Positions 1-14,300 of a DNA stretch of 64,000 nt are shown piece after piece. Source of the DNA: Eunapius fragilis (Eukaryota; Porifera; Demospongiae; Spongillida; Spongillidae); contig OY811990.1 of assembly GCA_963681505.1 (NCBI GenBank), positions 962,179-1,026,178 on the forward strand, read 5' to 3'. Within the stretch, counting starts at the first letter, position 1. The number at the start of each line of letters is the position of its first letter. The translations under genes were made by a program, and so were the position numbers. A model generated the notes under the pieces. The model did not search any database, had not been told where the DNA came from, and saw only the letters and a list, made by a program, of their open reading frames with translations.

Positions 1-1253
1 TGTGAAATTCTCACTGTCCTCCAGAGCATTATCAGCAAGGATAGTAATGTATGTACAGATACTACTGCCTTGGGTTGAATTTGGTTGAAATTCCACAATT
101 ATGTCCTCTTGAATGTAATCCACATTATCTAAATATGCATAAGAAACTAGTCAATTAAAAAACCTATTTCCTTCCATCTAGTATGATCCCAATAGCACGA
201 TAGAGCGGCATGCTCAATTTCAACTTCTTTGATGAGATCAATGCCATGGCTAACACACTTTAAACAATATCCTGAAAGTCAAGCCTGGATTATGAAGTGC
301 GCTAAACATGACGAGTGTATGGTTTCCATGTTTTAGGTCCTAAACTATGATATGGCTTAGGATCTAAACCAAGTAATGCTTATATATGGGTGAGTTCACA
401 TGTTAATGAACATGGCAGTAAGGCTTACCTTACGATAAAACATATAACGTTGAACACGGTTGTATATATAGAATGCATGGGCATTGCTTGGTTTAGATCC
501 CAAACAGAACCTGAACCTAAACGCTTGTCGTGTTCAGCGTACGACTAAAATTTCATAGTTTGGACACATACATAGTATAGTTAACTATCTATAAATGGTG
601 TAATGAATCCATGTTAGAATTAACCTTCAACTCAAAAGGATCATTATAGACTTTCCCCTGTAAATCAATTAGAGTTCGCTTGGGGTGTTCACATCTGGTA
701 ATGCGCATTATAGTATAAGAGTAGACCAGTATGCTGTAATTAACATCTCCCCCTTCTGAACAAAATTATATACGCATTCAGGGTGCTTCATAGTATCTTA
801 CCTACAGCGTTACCATTTGCGGTATGAAGTTGGACTGTCACCGTTTGGTTGGAAGAGCCAAATAGTATAGATAAATATATTGTAACGTTCGTGGTAGCTT
901 CCATCTCGGTAGCTTGGTATGGTAGGGGTACGATACCGACCTCCACATCTGTACACATATTTGATATGCATCAGTAATGGAAATTACCGTCCCATGTAGA
1001 GCAAAACAGCGAAAATGGTATGCGTTTTTAAAGGAATTGGGGAGGGTGGAACCGAACACCAGCCGGTAAAGTCATGAAAAAAAGAACATACAAAATGGGA
1101 GAACGGGAGGGAGGGTGTTAAGGAAGGTAAAGGATAAAGAGGCCGGGAGCGAGTAAAAAATAATTATAACACACTTGCATCGATGTTCCAACAAGAATGA
1201 CTAAGCAATATGATGGAGGCAATAGCGATCCGTATCTTCGTGGCTATCTTCAT
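1..1253 (-). CDS. Duplicate 5' end of the Calx-beta gene (partial copy)
   Basis: This holds copies of the first three exons of the gene at 16130-14790. The signal-peptide exon is 1253-1175, the first half-domain exon is 948-802, and the second half-domain exon is 128 down to the window edge (truncated). Sequence and splice sites match the downstream copy. If the duplication is an assembly artefact, this is the same gene counted twice. Confidence 0.8.
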
Positions 1254-1400
1254 AGCGATGTCACGTATTTACAGGACTCCGGCTTACACATACCAAACAC
1301 TTCCGCATGAAACCTGATAAGTTTGATTACGCTAATGGTTTAAGTTATTTGGGTTTTACACATTCCCTCGTGAGTTAGACTAGCAGCTGCGACAGTGCAA

Positions 1401-1478
1401 GATGCATCACTAGAAATTATGAATAGGGCACTCGATTTCTCACGAGTGCCCTATTCTCAATTTCTAGTGACATGCATC
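1401..1478. repeat. 78-bp hairpin (copy 1)
   Basis: Inverted arms of about 34 bp (starting GATGCATCACTAG and ending CTAGTGACATGCATC) surround a short loop. The identical copy at 16278-16355 is part of the large duplication. This is a MITE-like hairpin. Confidence 0.8.
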
Positions 1479-4444
1479 AATCAGTTGATGTACGCAACTG
1501 ATTCAAAGTGCCAGAATGAGGGATTCTAAGTGCAAGCTAGAAGGGGGGATTCTAAGTACCAGTGTCTAAGTGCCCGGGGCACTCACCCGACCCCACTTGA
1601 ACTAATTAAACTATGAGTCCCTCTCGAGGTTTCTACCGCGTACGTTTAGATACCTGCAATTGACCCATCAGATTGCGCAAATTACTTCCACTATTGTCTA
1701 ACAGTTGTCTACAAGTGGCCAGTTCCATCAAGTCCCCATCTCCATGTTGGGACGTTCACCACTCCAAGCTCACCCCTCGCTCCTCCACATCTAGTCTCGG
1801 CCCCAGACCCTAATACGTCACAGGCATTATTACCCACCGACCCTGAATATGGGTGTTCGTTTAAGCTCATGTTAATTTTTACACTTTTCAAACTTGATAA
1901 AGTGCGTGTTTTATATTGCAGGAAGTGCATGCAGTTGGTGTTTGCCAAGATCTGCAACTCTCACAATACAGACCTACATCTATGTACATCTATGTAGCAA
2001 TGAATGTACAATATCAGCCCTTATTTTAAAACGCATTTGTGTTCATTGTGCATATTATGGTTCAAGTTATTTGAGAATAATTAAATTGCGCAGCATGCAC
2101 TTTCATATATTAGCAGTTACATGTACATTTAAGTCTTTATAGCCTGCATATCACATGCTGCCTTGTAAGTCCTCCATTACTGGGCCATTCGAGTGATGAC
2201 TGACTCCCGACATTTGTGTACGTAGATCCTTTAATATACGTTGGTGATTAAATATGCTGATGTGGGGAAGAAGGAAAAACTTTGTACATGTGTCGTATCA
2301 GGAATATTACATTTATGTGGTACTTCAGGATCATGCGAAATGGCATCATGGGGAACCAATCAATACTAATGAGTTGCGAGCCTACTTTGAAGTAATTTTA
2401 ATGGACTGAAATCCATTCGTAAGGAGACCGCTCAAAAGAGCGGGCAGCACATTCACTGATGGACATCGACGTGTACATGTGGGTCGTTTTCACCACCATA
2501 CCACATGCTTTCTTGGGATGAATGTCCCTGCGTTACTGAGCCATTGGAATGATTTGTTGGCCGTTGACCATAATAAAGAATGTGCAAACACGCACACCCA
2601 CATGCTCACATCATGACCATGCAAAAAACAATACCAAGGACAAACCTATTTCTCAATGGTCAAGGTACGTAGTAAAAGGCGTGTGTGTGTGTGTGTGCGT
2701 GTGTGGCTGGTGCGTGGGTGTGTGCATGTGTGTGTGCGTACGTGCGCGTGCGTGCAATGGCGGATCCAAATGGAGGCGAAATAGCATGCATTTCTCATGC
2801 ATTTATCTCCAAAAACATCCGCGCACTTCCCCTCCCGCACCCACCCGCAAAAAGCACATGCACCGGAACATACATGAGTCTTTATTTTGCATGTGAAGAA
2901 CTCCAGAACTTTTGGTTAAATAATAGTTCAAATAAGTCGATGTTTCAAATAAGTATTGATAAAATATGAATTTACTTGGATGTACATAATTAACTGCCAA
3001 TCCACTTCGCTCATTCATGTATGGAAACGTATTGCATCAGATATGGTTGCAGTATCATAACAGCGAACCATATCTGTTCCCATATATCAATGTTACAAAT
3101 ATGCACTTTTTAATGAACAATGTGAATTTTCTTGGGTGTGTAGATCTGTTTTATTTGGAGGGATGCTGTGTGACACCTTGCAGTAGCAGGGGCATGTGAT
3201 ACAACCTGCACAAAGGACATAATCAACACAATTTTTACTATAGTATCTACCTGGACCAGTGTCCTTCGTACAGCTTTTCCAAATTCAGTAGCATACTGGT
3301 CTGAATGTGACTACAATGAACCAAACTGGCAGAATTCGTTCTGGGGCAGAATCATTACACTTACTGCTTGCTTCAACTTTGTTAAAACGTTGTAGATGGC
3401 TTGTAAAGACCATGGGCCTAGTGTTGTACGGTACGTTGTACCTTATATAATAATAATTATAATTTTAATTATACTGTCGTAACAATAATGGCTTGCAGTT
3501 AATTAATTAATTAAAAACGAAAATTTTTATTAATAACATGATTAACTGCAGAATAAAGTAAGAAATTTGATTTGCGCTTTACTAATAACAATAAATCAAA
3601 CATGAAAATGCTAAATGTAAATGACCACTACATTTTTAATCAGATTTAATAACTCACCATAACATAATCTATCACCAAATCTTTTTTTACTTCATTTAAT
3701 ACGTGGTGGTAATTAATAGTTATCTTCAACCGCAATAACTCTAAAGCAATTTATGCTCTTAAATGTTAATAACTCTCTATTGAACTTAGTAACTTGCTGT
3801 TCCACCGCATATTCATATCTTGCGTCACTTATTATAGTTATTACTACAATTATCTCTAACCTATAACTATGTTTATAGAGGGCTTTGAATATTTTGATGT
3901 GTGAGGGTTTTGATACAATTACGTGACCGCTTGCAAAGTTGCAATATTTGGATTGCTAGTATTGGCTAACTACTCCAACATAATTATGTAAAGGAAATCA
4001 AGCGGCTAATTAATTTCAATCCTGAGTTATAGTTATTTTTTTAAATGTATTGTGTTCAGTATAGTATTGCACACTGCATACTGAGAGAATGGCATTTTAT
4101 GATACATGTAGGTAGAATGCTTGCTTTATTGAAATAAGTGCTGCCATAGATGTTAGTGTAATTTTTGGCCCGTTTCATATCACCTGCTCCCGTTATTAAC
4201 GTAAAATGACGCATTGTTATTTTACAAAAACATGTTATGGAATGCACAAACTACAAAGTCACATATGTGCAACAATGTATAAATATTACAGACTCACTTG
4301 ATAAATTTAAACCTACAAAATGCACTGCCTAATTACAAAAATAGAACTAACTCAAAAAGTAGGTCTAAAAATAAACAGCGTATATGTAAGTGAAGCACCA
4401 CATTTGTGCAGCCATATACATTAGCTGGAATGCACCATTTGAGG

Positions 4445-4644
4445 NNNNNNNNNNNNNNNNNNNNNNNNNNNNNNNNNNNNNNNNNNNNNNNNNNNNNNNN
4501 NNNNNNNNNNNNNNNNNNNNNNNNNNNNNNNNNNNNNNNNNNNNNNNNNNNNNNNNNNNNNNNNNNNNNNNNNNNNNNNNNNNNNNNNNNNNNNNNNNNN
4601 NNNNNNNNNNNNNNNNNNNNNNNNNNNNNNNNNNNNNNNNNNNN
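4445..4644. other. Assembly gap of exactly 200 N
   Basis: Exactly 200 undetermined bases. The round length indicates a scaffolding placeholder rather than a measured gap, so the true distance and adjacency across it are unknown. Protein predictions crossing it are meaningless. Confidence 0.98.
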
Positions 4645-4847
4645 TTTTTAATGATATCCTCGGGAATTATGTATCGCATAATTAGAGTCCTAATTCTCAA
4701 CATTCAAAGTCGACAAGGCACAACAGACCATGGTACGTACTACCAGTGGATGATCTAAGCAATGGTGCGGCAGGGGCATGCAGAGAATACATCATCTCGC
4801 CATATATATATATATATATATTTATACTTACATTGCGCAACCCTTCG

Positions 4848-4927
4848 TCAAAATTCTAGACCCGCTACTGCTAGAGGCAGTCCTAAAAGTGCAGCTAAAG
4901 GAAAACAGTTGACTATAATTCCAGTGT
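4848..4927 (-). CDS. Candidate terminal exon with hydrophobic tail (option A)
   Basis: The minus strand has an AG acceptor just above 4927. An open frame follows in the phase the upstream exon needs, reading about 25 residues to TGA at 4848-4850. The peptide is hydrophobic (…CFPLAALLGLPLAVAGLEF), which would suit a membrane anchor or GPI-attachment tail. The acceptor has a poor pyrimidine tract and there is no homology support. It competes with the candidate at 5194-5324. Confidence 0.2.
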
Positions 4928-5193
4928 CTTGCTAGCAACTAAATATCTCAACGACTTCAAGTAAGCTATAAATAATGACTGTCCTGTATGTATAATAAAC
5001 ATATGTACACTGATTTTTTGTGAACGTGAGGATGGTTGTACGTCTACAGTAGTAGGCGTCCATGTATGTGGGGATAAGGACAATGCGAAGAGTTAAATTA
5101 AATGTAAAATACCTGTCGTAACATTGAACAACATTTTAGAGCGGGGGCCGTGGTTATGAGCCCAATGGCAACCATGCATTGTTTATAGCATCA

Positions 5194-5324
5194 TTAATTG
5201 CAGGCAAGCAACAAGAACCCTATTCTACCACACTTGTTGCAAACTGTGTTTTTCTTTCTCTGCTCAGTGATCCTGTGCTTTCGAGGAACCAGGTCCTTCT
5301 TGCCAGTGCAGAGGCAAAGGTCCA
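5194..5324 (-). CDS. Candidate terminal exon, basic and Cys-containing (option B)
   Basis: A good TTTCAG acceptor at 5325-5326 is followed in the correct phase by a 42-residue open frame ending in TAA at 5194-5196. The peptide is basic with four cysteines and a CNKC motif. It fits the splice phase of the preceding exon at 5962-6165 but resembles no family I know. It could be an unrelated fragment. Confidence 0.2.
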
Positions 5325-8300
5325 CTGAAACTTGTTCTAATCTTTTTTGTTTGTTTTATTTGTATTATGCATCTGTATTCTCTTGTTTTAAAATTCAAAA
5401 AACGTTTAAAAATAATATGATACGCAATAACTCAAGGTTGTCGTGGTGCACACAATATTGGTGCATGATACCTTTTTCTTTATTTGGTTCCGTTATATCA
5501 TATAGATGATGATTAATGTCACTAGTCCAAACTCCTACTACACTATCTCTTTGTGAAAGTATGCATATATGCAGAAAGAATATACCATGCATGATCTTTG
5601 CGTAAATTCTCATATCATCTGTCAATTATGTCAGTGATAGATCACCCAAGTGAAACCAATTAATATTCTAACCTATATGCTTGCTCATATTATATTCACA
5701 CGGCCATCAATGCAGCAGCTTGAAGTTATTCCTTAAATAAAATGCTGTTCTATTTTTTTTCCTTGTGATTCAGTTGTCTTTATATTTTTCAAACCAACGT
5801 TTATACACTTTACGTATAGCATTGAAAACCTAGTACACTGTTTTGATCACATTCATATTAGTCCCAAAATGTGCCATTCTATTAATATTAATAATCATCA
5901 TGATATCCACATAACTATATCCATACAATGCAATAACCCAAACACAACAACCCTAACTTACAATCATCATCATTTATTATGACAGTAGCATTGCTTTGGT
6001 CTCCCAAGTGTACATCAGTTGAATTACTCCATAATGAAATACTAAACTCCAGCATTCCATCGATAAATTCATTATTCACAATTGTTATATTGACACATGA
6101 TGTGTTGTTTTGTCTCTGACCACTTTTGAACAATACCTCCAAGGATCCAATATTGTAGTTAGTACCTGAAAAATGCTATGACTAAAACATGTACTGGTGC
6201 ATTAATTACATGGGAATGTAACATTATTGATGATTGATATATGTAACTTCCCTTAGAATTTACGCAAAAATGAATTTTCACATACCTATAATTGCACTGC
6301 CATCAATTGCCATAAGGTAGGCACTCACATCTTTTTCAAGAGCTCCACTAATAATTTCAGCACAAACCATTACATACCCATATGTCTCAGTGGCGTTGAA
6401 TACAGGTAAAGTGAATCTGACAATTATATCTGTAGGTAGATCAATTTCTAAATAGTTGAAATATCTGACTAATAACTTCTGAATATATGTACTCACCAAT
6501 CACTATCTTCAATCCACACAGTGGCATTTGTTGGTGCCAAACAATTGTAATCTACTGTCATTGCTGGTTATATATGCAGTGAAGTACTTTAGGTTCTCAG
6601 TAACCATGTTATCAATCACAGTGATGTTATGACATGTTGAGTCATTCTCCTTATTACCATTGACAAATAACAATGGATAGCTTTTGATGTGGACAATGTT
6701 ACTATCTAGAAGACCAAAAAAAATGGTATCCTGAATCCATCTGTGTAACTAGTTAACAATTACCTGTTGCTGTGCCGTTAATTGTTGAAAGATAAACAAT
6801 GGCTGGTCTTGAAAGAGCTCCCATTGTGATCTCTACACACACCATTACGTATCCTATATTTTCACTTGTGTTGTATATGCTCGACTTCATTGATACACCG
6901 AAATCTGTGAAATAATATTCAACCATACATATGTTAGGCCAAAATAGTTATGCAGCAAACTAAAATATTATTGAACCACAAGGCATAAATGTATTGAATG
7001 ATAGACTTACAATCACTGTCTTCTATATACACTGTAGCATTGGTAGGTTCAGCCCATTGCACACCGGAGTCATTTGTAGATATGGTTACAGTGAAGTAGA
7101 TTGTGTTCCCTGTGATCATGTCATCAATCACCGTTATGTTAAGACAAGATGTATCATTCTGTTTTTGTCCACTACTAAATTTTATTGGTGATTGCTGGAC
7201 TCCAATAAAGTTTTGATCTGGAGGGCAAAAATGTATTAAATCCTATTCAACAGGAAAAGCAAATAGTTTTGTTAATTGTAATCATGAGTGCTTGAACATG
7301 CAATCTTATATGAACACCTGAATTCCAAGGAAGGAATGACATTAAATGTGATTTGGAGATGCCAAATCTGCACATAACATAATAAAATCACCTGTTCCCG
7401 TTCCATTGATTGTTGAAGCATAAATAATAGCTGGTCGACCAAGTGTTCCAAGCACTATTTTCACACACACCATCACATAGCCAATTTTCTCACTAGTGTT
7501 ATATGAACGTGCAGTTAACGAAACTAGCACATCTATGATAAAATGAAAAATGGAATTAATTTTAATTCTCAGATTTGCATTCAAATTGACTTACGATCAC
7601 TATCTTGAATGGCAACAGTAGTACTTGATGGTGAGACCACGTGCACAGCAGAGTCATTGGTGCTTATGGAAACAATTAAAATATATTGTACTTCCTGTGA
7701 TCATGTCATCGAGAATGGTGATGTTTGTACACCTAGTGCTGTTTGTGGCATCTCCACTTAAAAATTGCAGTTCAGTATTGTTCAGGCGGTGAATAATTTG
7801 CTATTGCCATCACAAAGATGATATGTACATGAAGCAATTAACTCTAAATAATATTAATTAGCCTACTTGATTTGATGGCAGTTTTATCTGAAGTAGTGAG
7901 ATATATATTGGCATTTCTTTCAAGACTTCCTGTCAGTATGTTAGCACACACAATGACAAATCCGGCGTTCTCAATAGTAGAAGTGCTGTTTGATACTAAC
8001 CCAACTGTTATATCTGGTAAAGATAATGAGAAATGAAAAGAACTGATGCAGGCACAAATCTAGGAAAACTTCACTTACAACTACTATCCAAAATCGACAC
8101 AGTTGCATTGCTTGGTGCCATAATGTTCACTCCTGTATCATTGCTGACAATATTAATGGTGAAATACTTTGTGTTCCCAGTGATCATGTCATCAAGTACG
8201 GTAATATTGAAGCATGTGGAATCGTTCTGTTTTTTACCACTGCCAAATAACAATGGATAGCTTTGGACCGGGATGAAATTTGTGCCTGGAAGAAAAAGGT

Positions 8301-11300
8301 AATCGATTGAAATTGAATATTGAGCTTTATTAAACCAATTCTTTGCACATGATTTTTCTCCCTCCATTACTTGTTACCAATCTATTTGTGTACTGTCTTC
8401 ATTGTATTCAGTGAGGAATTTGGATGTAATAACAAATATGTACTATACCTGTTGCAGTTCCAATTGTTGTGGAAAGATAAGCATGAATTGGCTTTCCAAG
8501 CGATCCTGATAAAATTATGGAGCACACTTTAACATATCCAGCATTCTCACTGGTGATATATGAATGTTCAGTAAGGGATATTGTCACATCTGAAATGCAA
8601 CATAGTTCATAATGTGTAATGTGCACAACTTTATTTTGTTACCCCTTACTATCACTATCCTGAATAGAAACTGTCATGTTTGTTGCCATCACAATTACAC
8701 CTGTGTCATTAGTGGTTATTACAACATTAAAATACTTAGTATCTTCAATGATCATGTCATTTAGTATTTTGATGTTTGTACACCTGGTACTGTTTTGTCT
8801 ATCTCCACTAAGGAAATCAACTTCCATATTTTGAATGGACACATAATGTGCTGAAACAGAGGCATTAGACTGTCAAAATGTTGTGCAACATTACATTAAA
8901 CTTACTTGAATTTAATGCAGTTATGTCGACAGTACTAAGATATACAGCAGCATTCCTTCCTAAGATACCCATTAGTATTTTCACACACACAGTGACATAT
9001 CCAGTGCTTTCGTTTGCAGTAATTACTTCTGATACAAACCCAACAGTTATCTCTGATGACAGCAGAATATAATGAATCCTCTCTATAAAATGTAACACCC
9101 ACTCACTATCACTGTCAGAAATCTCAACTGTTGAATTTGTCGGTATGATCAGTTTTATTGCAGAATCATTGCTGGTAATATATACAGTGAAGTACTTGTC
9201 ATTGTGTGTGATTCCATCGTCAATCACAGTGATGTTAAAGCATGTTGTGGCATTTTGACCTTTACCACTAGCAAATGGCAATGGATAATTTTCCACGGCA
9301 ACAAAATTTGCTTCTAAAATGAATAAAGATATAATATAAATCCCTATTTATACACACAGGATAGTAAAAGAAGAAAAATTCAACAGCCCCATGACATTAT
9401 GGTATTCGAAGTTATATGACAATATAAATCTGTAATAACACTACATTGAGAAGGAGAGCAAAACCTTTTATTTCTATACAATGAAAATTGATAGTGTAAG
9501 TAATGAACAATAAGAAAATGTTCTCCCTATTACACTACCTTAGATCAGGCTTGAGCATTATTTATCTCATGGCAACCTGATGTGATGTTTATTATATATT
9601 TTTTGATTTGAATTTGTAGGCACAATTTAAAACTTCTGTAAGGAACCTGATTTATTTACATTTCCAATTTGTTTGGTTTCATAGTATTTTATTTACACAC
9701 AAAAAAACGAACACACATGCACTTTCTGAAGCACATTGTAGCATGCTTAGAGGCACTTTTAAAAAATGCCTGTATTATACTTTATCGTCGCTTACACTTC
9801 CTAAAGAATTCTGGCAGTACTTGCAATCTTCCTAATTTTACAATACTGCACATGACTATGTTTCATATGATCAGAAACATGATGTCAAAATGCATACTTA
9901 ATCATGTAGGCATCAAAGCACCATAAAAAGTGTAGATTGCATAAAATGTAAGAAGACTAATTTCCATGATTATATTAAAGCTAAGAATAAATGTACGCTC
10001 ATGTAACCCTAACACTTTAATACACCATAAAGCTTGTCTGTGTCATACAAAGTGGGCAAACCTGTTGCTGTTCCTTGTATTGTTGATAAATACAAGTGGA
10101 TAGGTCGTCCAAGAGTTCCAGATACAATTTTTGCACATATTAATACAAAGCCTATCTGCTCGCTTGTGTCATAAAAAGATTCAGTTAGAGCCACTGATAT
10201 GTCTGAGTATGGAATATAAAGCAAAGTACATTCAGGGAGATTCTAACGATGAGTGGAGAATGTGTACAATAATATTCAATCATGCAAACTTTATGCCAAA
10301 ATATTAATGGTCAACTAAGGATACTGTTGCGCATATGTCCTTTTGTTACGTAATGAAACGCAATGAATTAAATACTGAATGATACACTTACAATCACTGT
10401 CTGCTATATACACTGTTGCATTAGTAGGTTCAGCCCATTGCACACCGGAGTCATTTGTAGATATGGTTACCGTGAAGTAGATTGTGTTCCCTGTGATCAT
10501 GTCATCAATCACCGTTATGTTAAGACAAGATGAATCATTCTGTTTTTGTCCACTACTAAATTTTATTGGTGATTGCTGGACTCCAATAAAGTTTTGATCT
10601 GGAGGGCAAAAATGTATTAAATCCTATTCAACAGGAAAAGCAATAGTTTTGTAATTGTAATCATGAGTGTTTGAGCATGCAATCTTATATGAACACCTGA
10701 ATTCCAAGGAAGGAATGACATTAAATGTGATTTGGAGATGCCAAATCTGCACATAACATAATAAAATCACCTGTTCCCGTTCCATTGATTGTTGAAGCAT
10801 AAACAATAGCTGGTCGACCAAGTGTTCCAAGCACTATTTTCACACACACCATCACATAGCCAATTTTCTCACTAGTGTTATATGAACGTGCAGTTAACGA
10901 AACTAGCACATCTATGATAAAATGAAAAATGGAATTAATTTTAATTCTCAGATTTGCATTCAAATTGACTTACGATCACTATCTTGAATGGCAACAGTAG
11001 TACTTGATGGTGAGACCACGTGCACAGCAGAGTCATTGGTGCTTATGGAAACATTAAAATATATTGTACTTCCTGTGATCATGTCATCGAGAATGGTGAT
11101 GTTTGTACACCTAGTGCTGTTTGTGGCATCTCCACTTAAAAATTGCAGTTCAGTATTGTTCAGCGGTGAATAATTTGCTATTACCATCACAAAGATGATA
11201 TGTACATGAAGCAATTAACTCTAAATAATATTAATTAGCCTACTTGATTTGATGGCAGTTTTATCTGAAGTAGTGAGATATATATTGGCATTTCTTTCAA

Positions 11301-14300
11301 GACTTCCTGTCAGTATGTTAGCACACACAATGACAAATCCGGCGTTCTCAATAGTAGAAGTGCTGTTTGATACTAACCCAACTGTTATATCTGGTAAAGA
11401 TAATGAGAAATGAAAAGAACTGATGCAGGCACAAATCTAGGAAAACTTCACTTACAACTACTATCCAAAATCGACACAGTTGCATTGCTTGGTGCCATAA
11501 TGTTCACTCCTGTATCATTGCTGACAATATTAATGATGAAATACTTTGTGTTCCCAGTGATCATGTCATCAAGTACTGTAATATTGAAGCATGTGGAATC
11601 GTTCTGTTTTTTACCACTGCCAAATAACAATGGATAGCTTTGGACCGAGATGAAATTTGTGACTGGAAGAAAAGATAATCGATTTCAATGGATTTTTATA
11701 CTTTGCACTTAATTTTGTCCCCTCCATGACATGTCATCAATTTATTTGCTTGCTCTGCTATTGGAAAATTGGATGTAATAAAAAACATGTAATATACCTG
11801 TTGCAGTTCCAATTGTTGTGGAAAGGTAAGTGTGAATTGGCTTTCCAAGTGATCCCGTTAAAATTATGGAGCACACTTTAACATATCCAGCATTCTCACT
11901 GGTGATATATGAATGTTCAGTAAGGGATATTGTCACATCTGAAATGCAACATAGTTCATAATGTGTAATGTGCACAACTTTATTTATGTCACCACTTACA
12001 ATCACTATCCTGAATAGAAACTGTCATGTTTGTTGCCATCACAATTACACCTGTGTCATTAGTGGTTAGTACAACATTGAAGTACTTTGTATCTTCTGTT
12101 ATCATATTATCTAGTATTGTAATATTTGTACATCTGGTTCTGTTCAGTCCATCTCCATTAAGGAATTTAACTTCCATGTATTGAATTGGTACATATTGTG
12201 CTGTAGCATGGAGGCATCAGGCTGTTGAATTATTGTTTGAAATGACATCTGGCTTACTTCGATTTACTGCAGTTATGTCGACAGTACTAAGATATACAGT
12301 AGCATTCCTTCCTAAGATTCCCATCAGTATTTTCACACACACAGTGACATATCCAGTACTTTCATTTGTTGTAATCATACTAGATACAAACCCAACAGCT
12401 ATATCTGATGACAGCAGAATATAATATAACCTCTAAATAATGTTTCACCCACTCACTATCACTGTCAGAAATCCCGACAGTTGCAATTGTCGGCTGGGCG
12501 AAATGTATTGCAGAATCATTGCTGGTTATATAAACGGTGAACAGCTTGTCATTGTTTGTGACTCCATCTTCAATCACAGTGATGTTAAAGCATGTTGTAG
12601 CATTTTTACCTTTACCACTAGCAAATAGCAATGGATAGTTTTGTACTGGGACGAAATTTGCGTCTAAAATGAATAACGATATGATGTGGATCAATATGCT
12701 GTATTCTCAAAATACTAAGGCAAGAAACGTTTACAGTTTCACAACATTAAGTGATTCAAGTTTAAAAATTTGGAATCAAATCATCAAAAAAATTGTTTTA
12801 CGCTACGTTGAGAATGAGGGCTATTAGCGTTAGCATTTAATTCCAATTATAGGTGTTGGAATGTTAGATCGTCACCTACGCGTAGGCGCGTTAACCGACA
12901 TTTAGGCATTACAAATCACTTAATTCTAACAAATGAACAAACAGCCAACGTTTGAAATAACAACGATCAATATAGCAAAGAGGGCTACTTGTCAAGTGAG
13001 GGCAGAAAACAACGCCAGCATGCTGCTAGTGCTACCCACACTCTGGCTGGGACATGCCCCCTATTTAGCTTGAGTTGTTCCGATTTACAAAAAAACTTTG
13101 CTGCATTCTTCTATTGTTTGGCAGATATAATTTAAACTCTTTTGCCATCCACACACGATTTCCAACATTTATTCTTTGCCATCAAGATCGTGGGCATATT
13201 TTGTACACTCCTCCTCCGTCTCGATCGTATATCTAAAGAGCCGATGGTTAAGCGTGCTCCAAAATGGATTTAAAACGAAGCTCTGTGCTTAAGTTTTACA
13301 TTATTCGAGTTCTAAGTTTTATACGTCATTGAATGCGAGGACCATATGTTGCAATAAAATGCCTGCGTGTAGACTAATAAAACAGCACTTTTCGCCTACA
13401 TGCAGGCGTTTGTTTGATCTATCAATTGGAGAAATTAAAAACTTCGGTAAAATACGTGATAAGATTACATTTGATTTCAGTAGCATCGTACAGACAAATA
13501 AAATTGCAATTGCACACCGTTTCTGATGAACATATAGTGGCATGGCATATATGCATTTAAAAACAACCTTTATAGGGGGATACGCTATAGAAAGTTTAGA
13601 ATGCATAGAACATAAGAATACGTATTTCCATTATCATACTAAAACAGGTGGTAGTTTATGTATGCACATATAACCCTAACATGTAGAAACACCGTACAGA
13701 GCTCCCTAGCTTGTCTGTTTCATACACAGGGGTCAAACCTGTTGCTGTTTCTTGGATTGTTGATGCAAACACGCTAATGGACCGTCCAAGGGTTCCTGAT
13801 ACAATCTTTGTACATACCATTACAAAACCTAGATGCTCACTGGTGTTATATAAATTTTCAGTAAAGGCCACTGATACATCTGAAATCAGAGCAGTTTTTA
13901 CATTACACATCATTTCCAGCTACACATACATATATACACATAAACTCACAGTCATTGTCTTGTATATACACTGTGGAATTATTCATCAGCACATGGACTC
14001 CTGTGTCGTTTGTAGTTAGTGACACCTTAAAATAATTTGTATAATCAGTGATCATGTCGTCAAAAACAGAGATGTTGACACATCTTGTGCTATTCTGTTT
14101 GTCCCCTTTTTGAAATCGGATTTCCATACTTTGAAATGGTGAATAATGGGCTGAATAGAAATAGAAATCTCATTGTAAAGACATACAGGTAACAAATTCA
14201 ATTCTATCCTGATTTGGAGCACAATGAATTGTTATACTTGTTATAATTTTACTTACTAAAACTGATTGCAGTTCCATCATTTGTTGAAAGATACACATTA

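Larger units (their letters stand above)
1..4444. repeat. Contig-end copy of 14878-19321 (probable assembly redundancy)
   Basis: This segment reappears at 14878-19321 with a constant offset of 14877. Every stretch and open frame I compared matches, with no indel. It ends abruptly at a run of N, while the other copy continues into unique sequence. It contains copies of the Calx-beta gene's 5' exons, a hairpin at 1401-1478 and a GT-rich tract at about 2680-2756. The most likely reading is an unmerged overlap or haplotig placed beside its own locus by scaffolding. A very recent real duplication cannot be excluded from the sequence. Confidence 0.9.
4645..5961. other. Region downstream of the Calx-beta array, no firm gene
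   Basis: This is AT-rich sequence with a (TA)n tract near 4804-4820. The last coding exon or exons of the minus-strand Calx-beta gene should lie here. Two weak candidates are listed separately. No other recognisable domain was seen on either strand. Confidence 0.5.

Noticed and set aside
4365-4758. Open frames across the N gap
   Set aside because: They consist mostly of undetermined bases.
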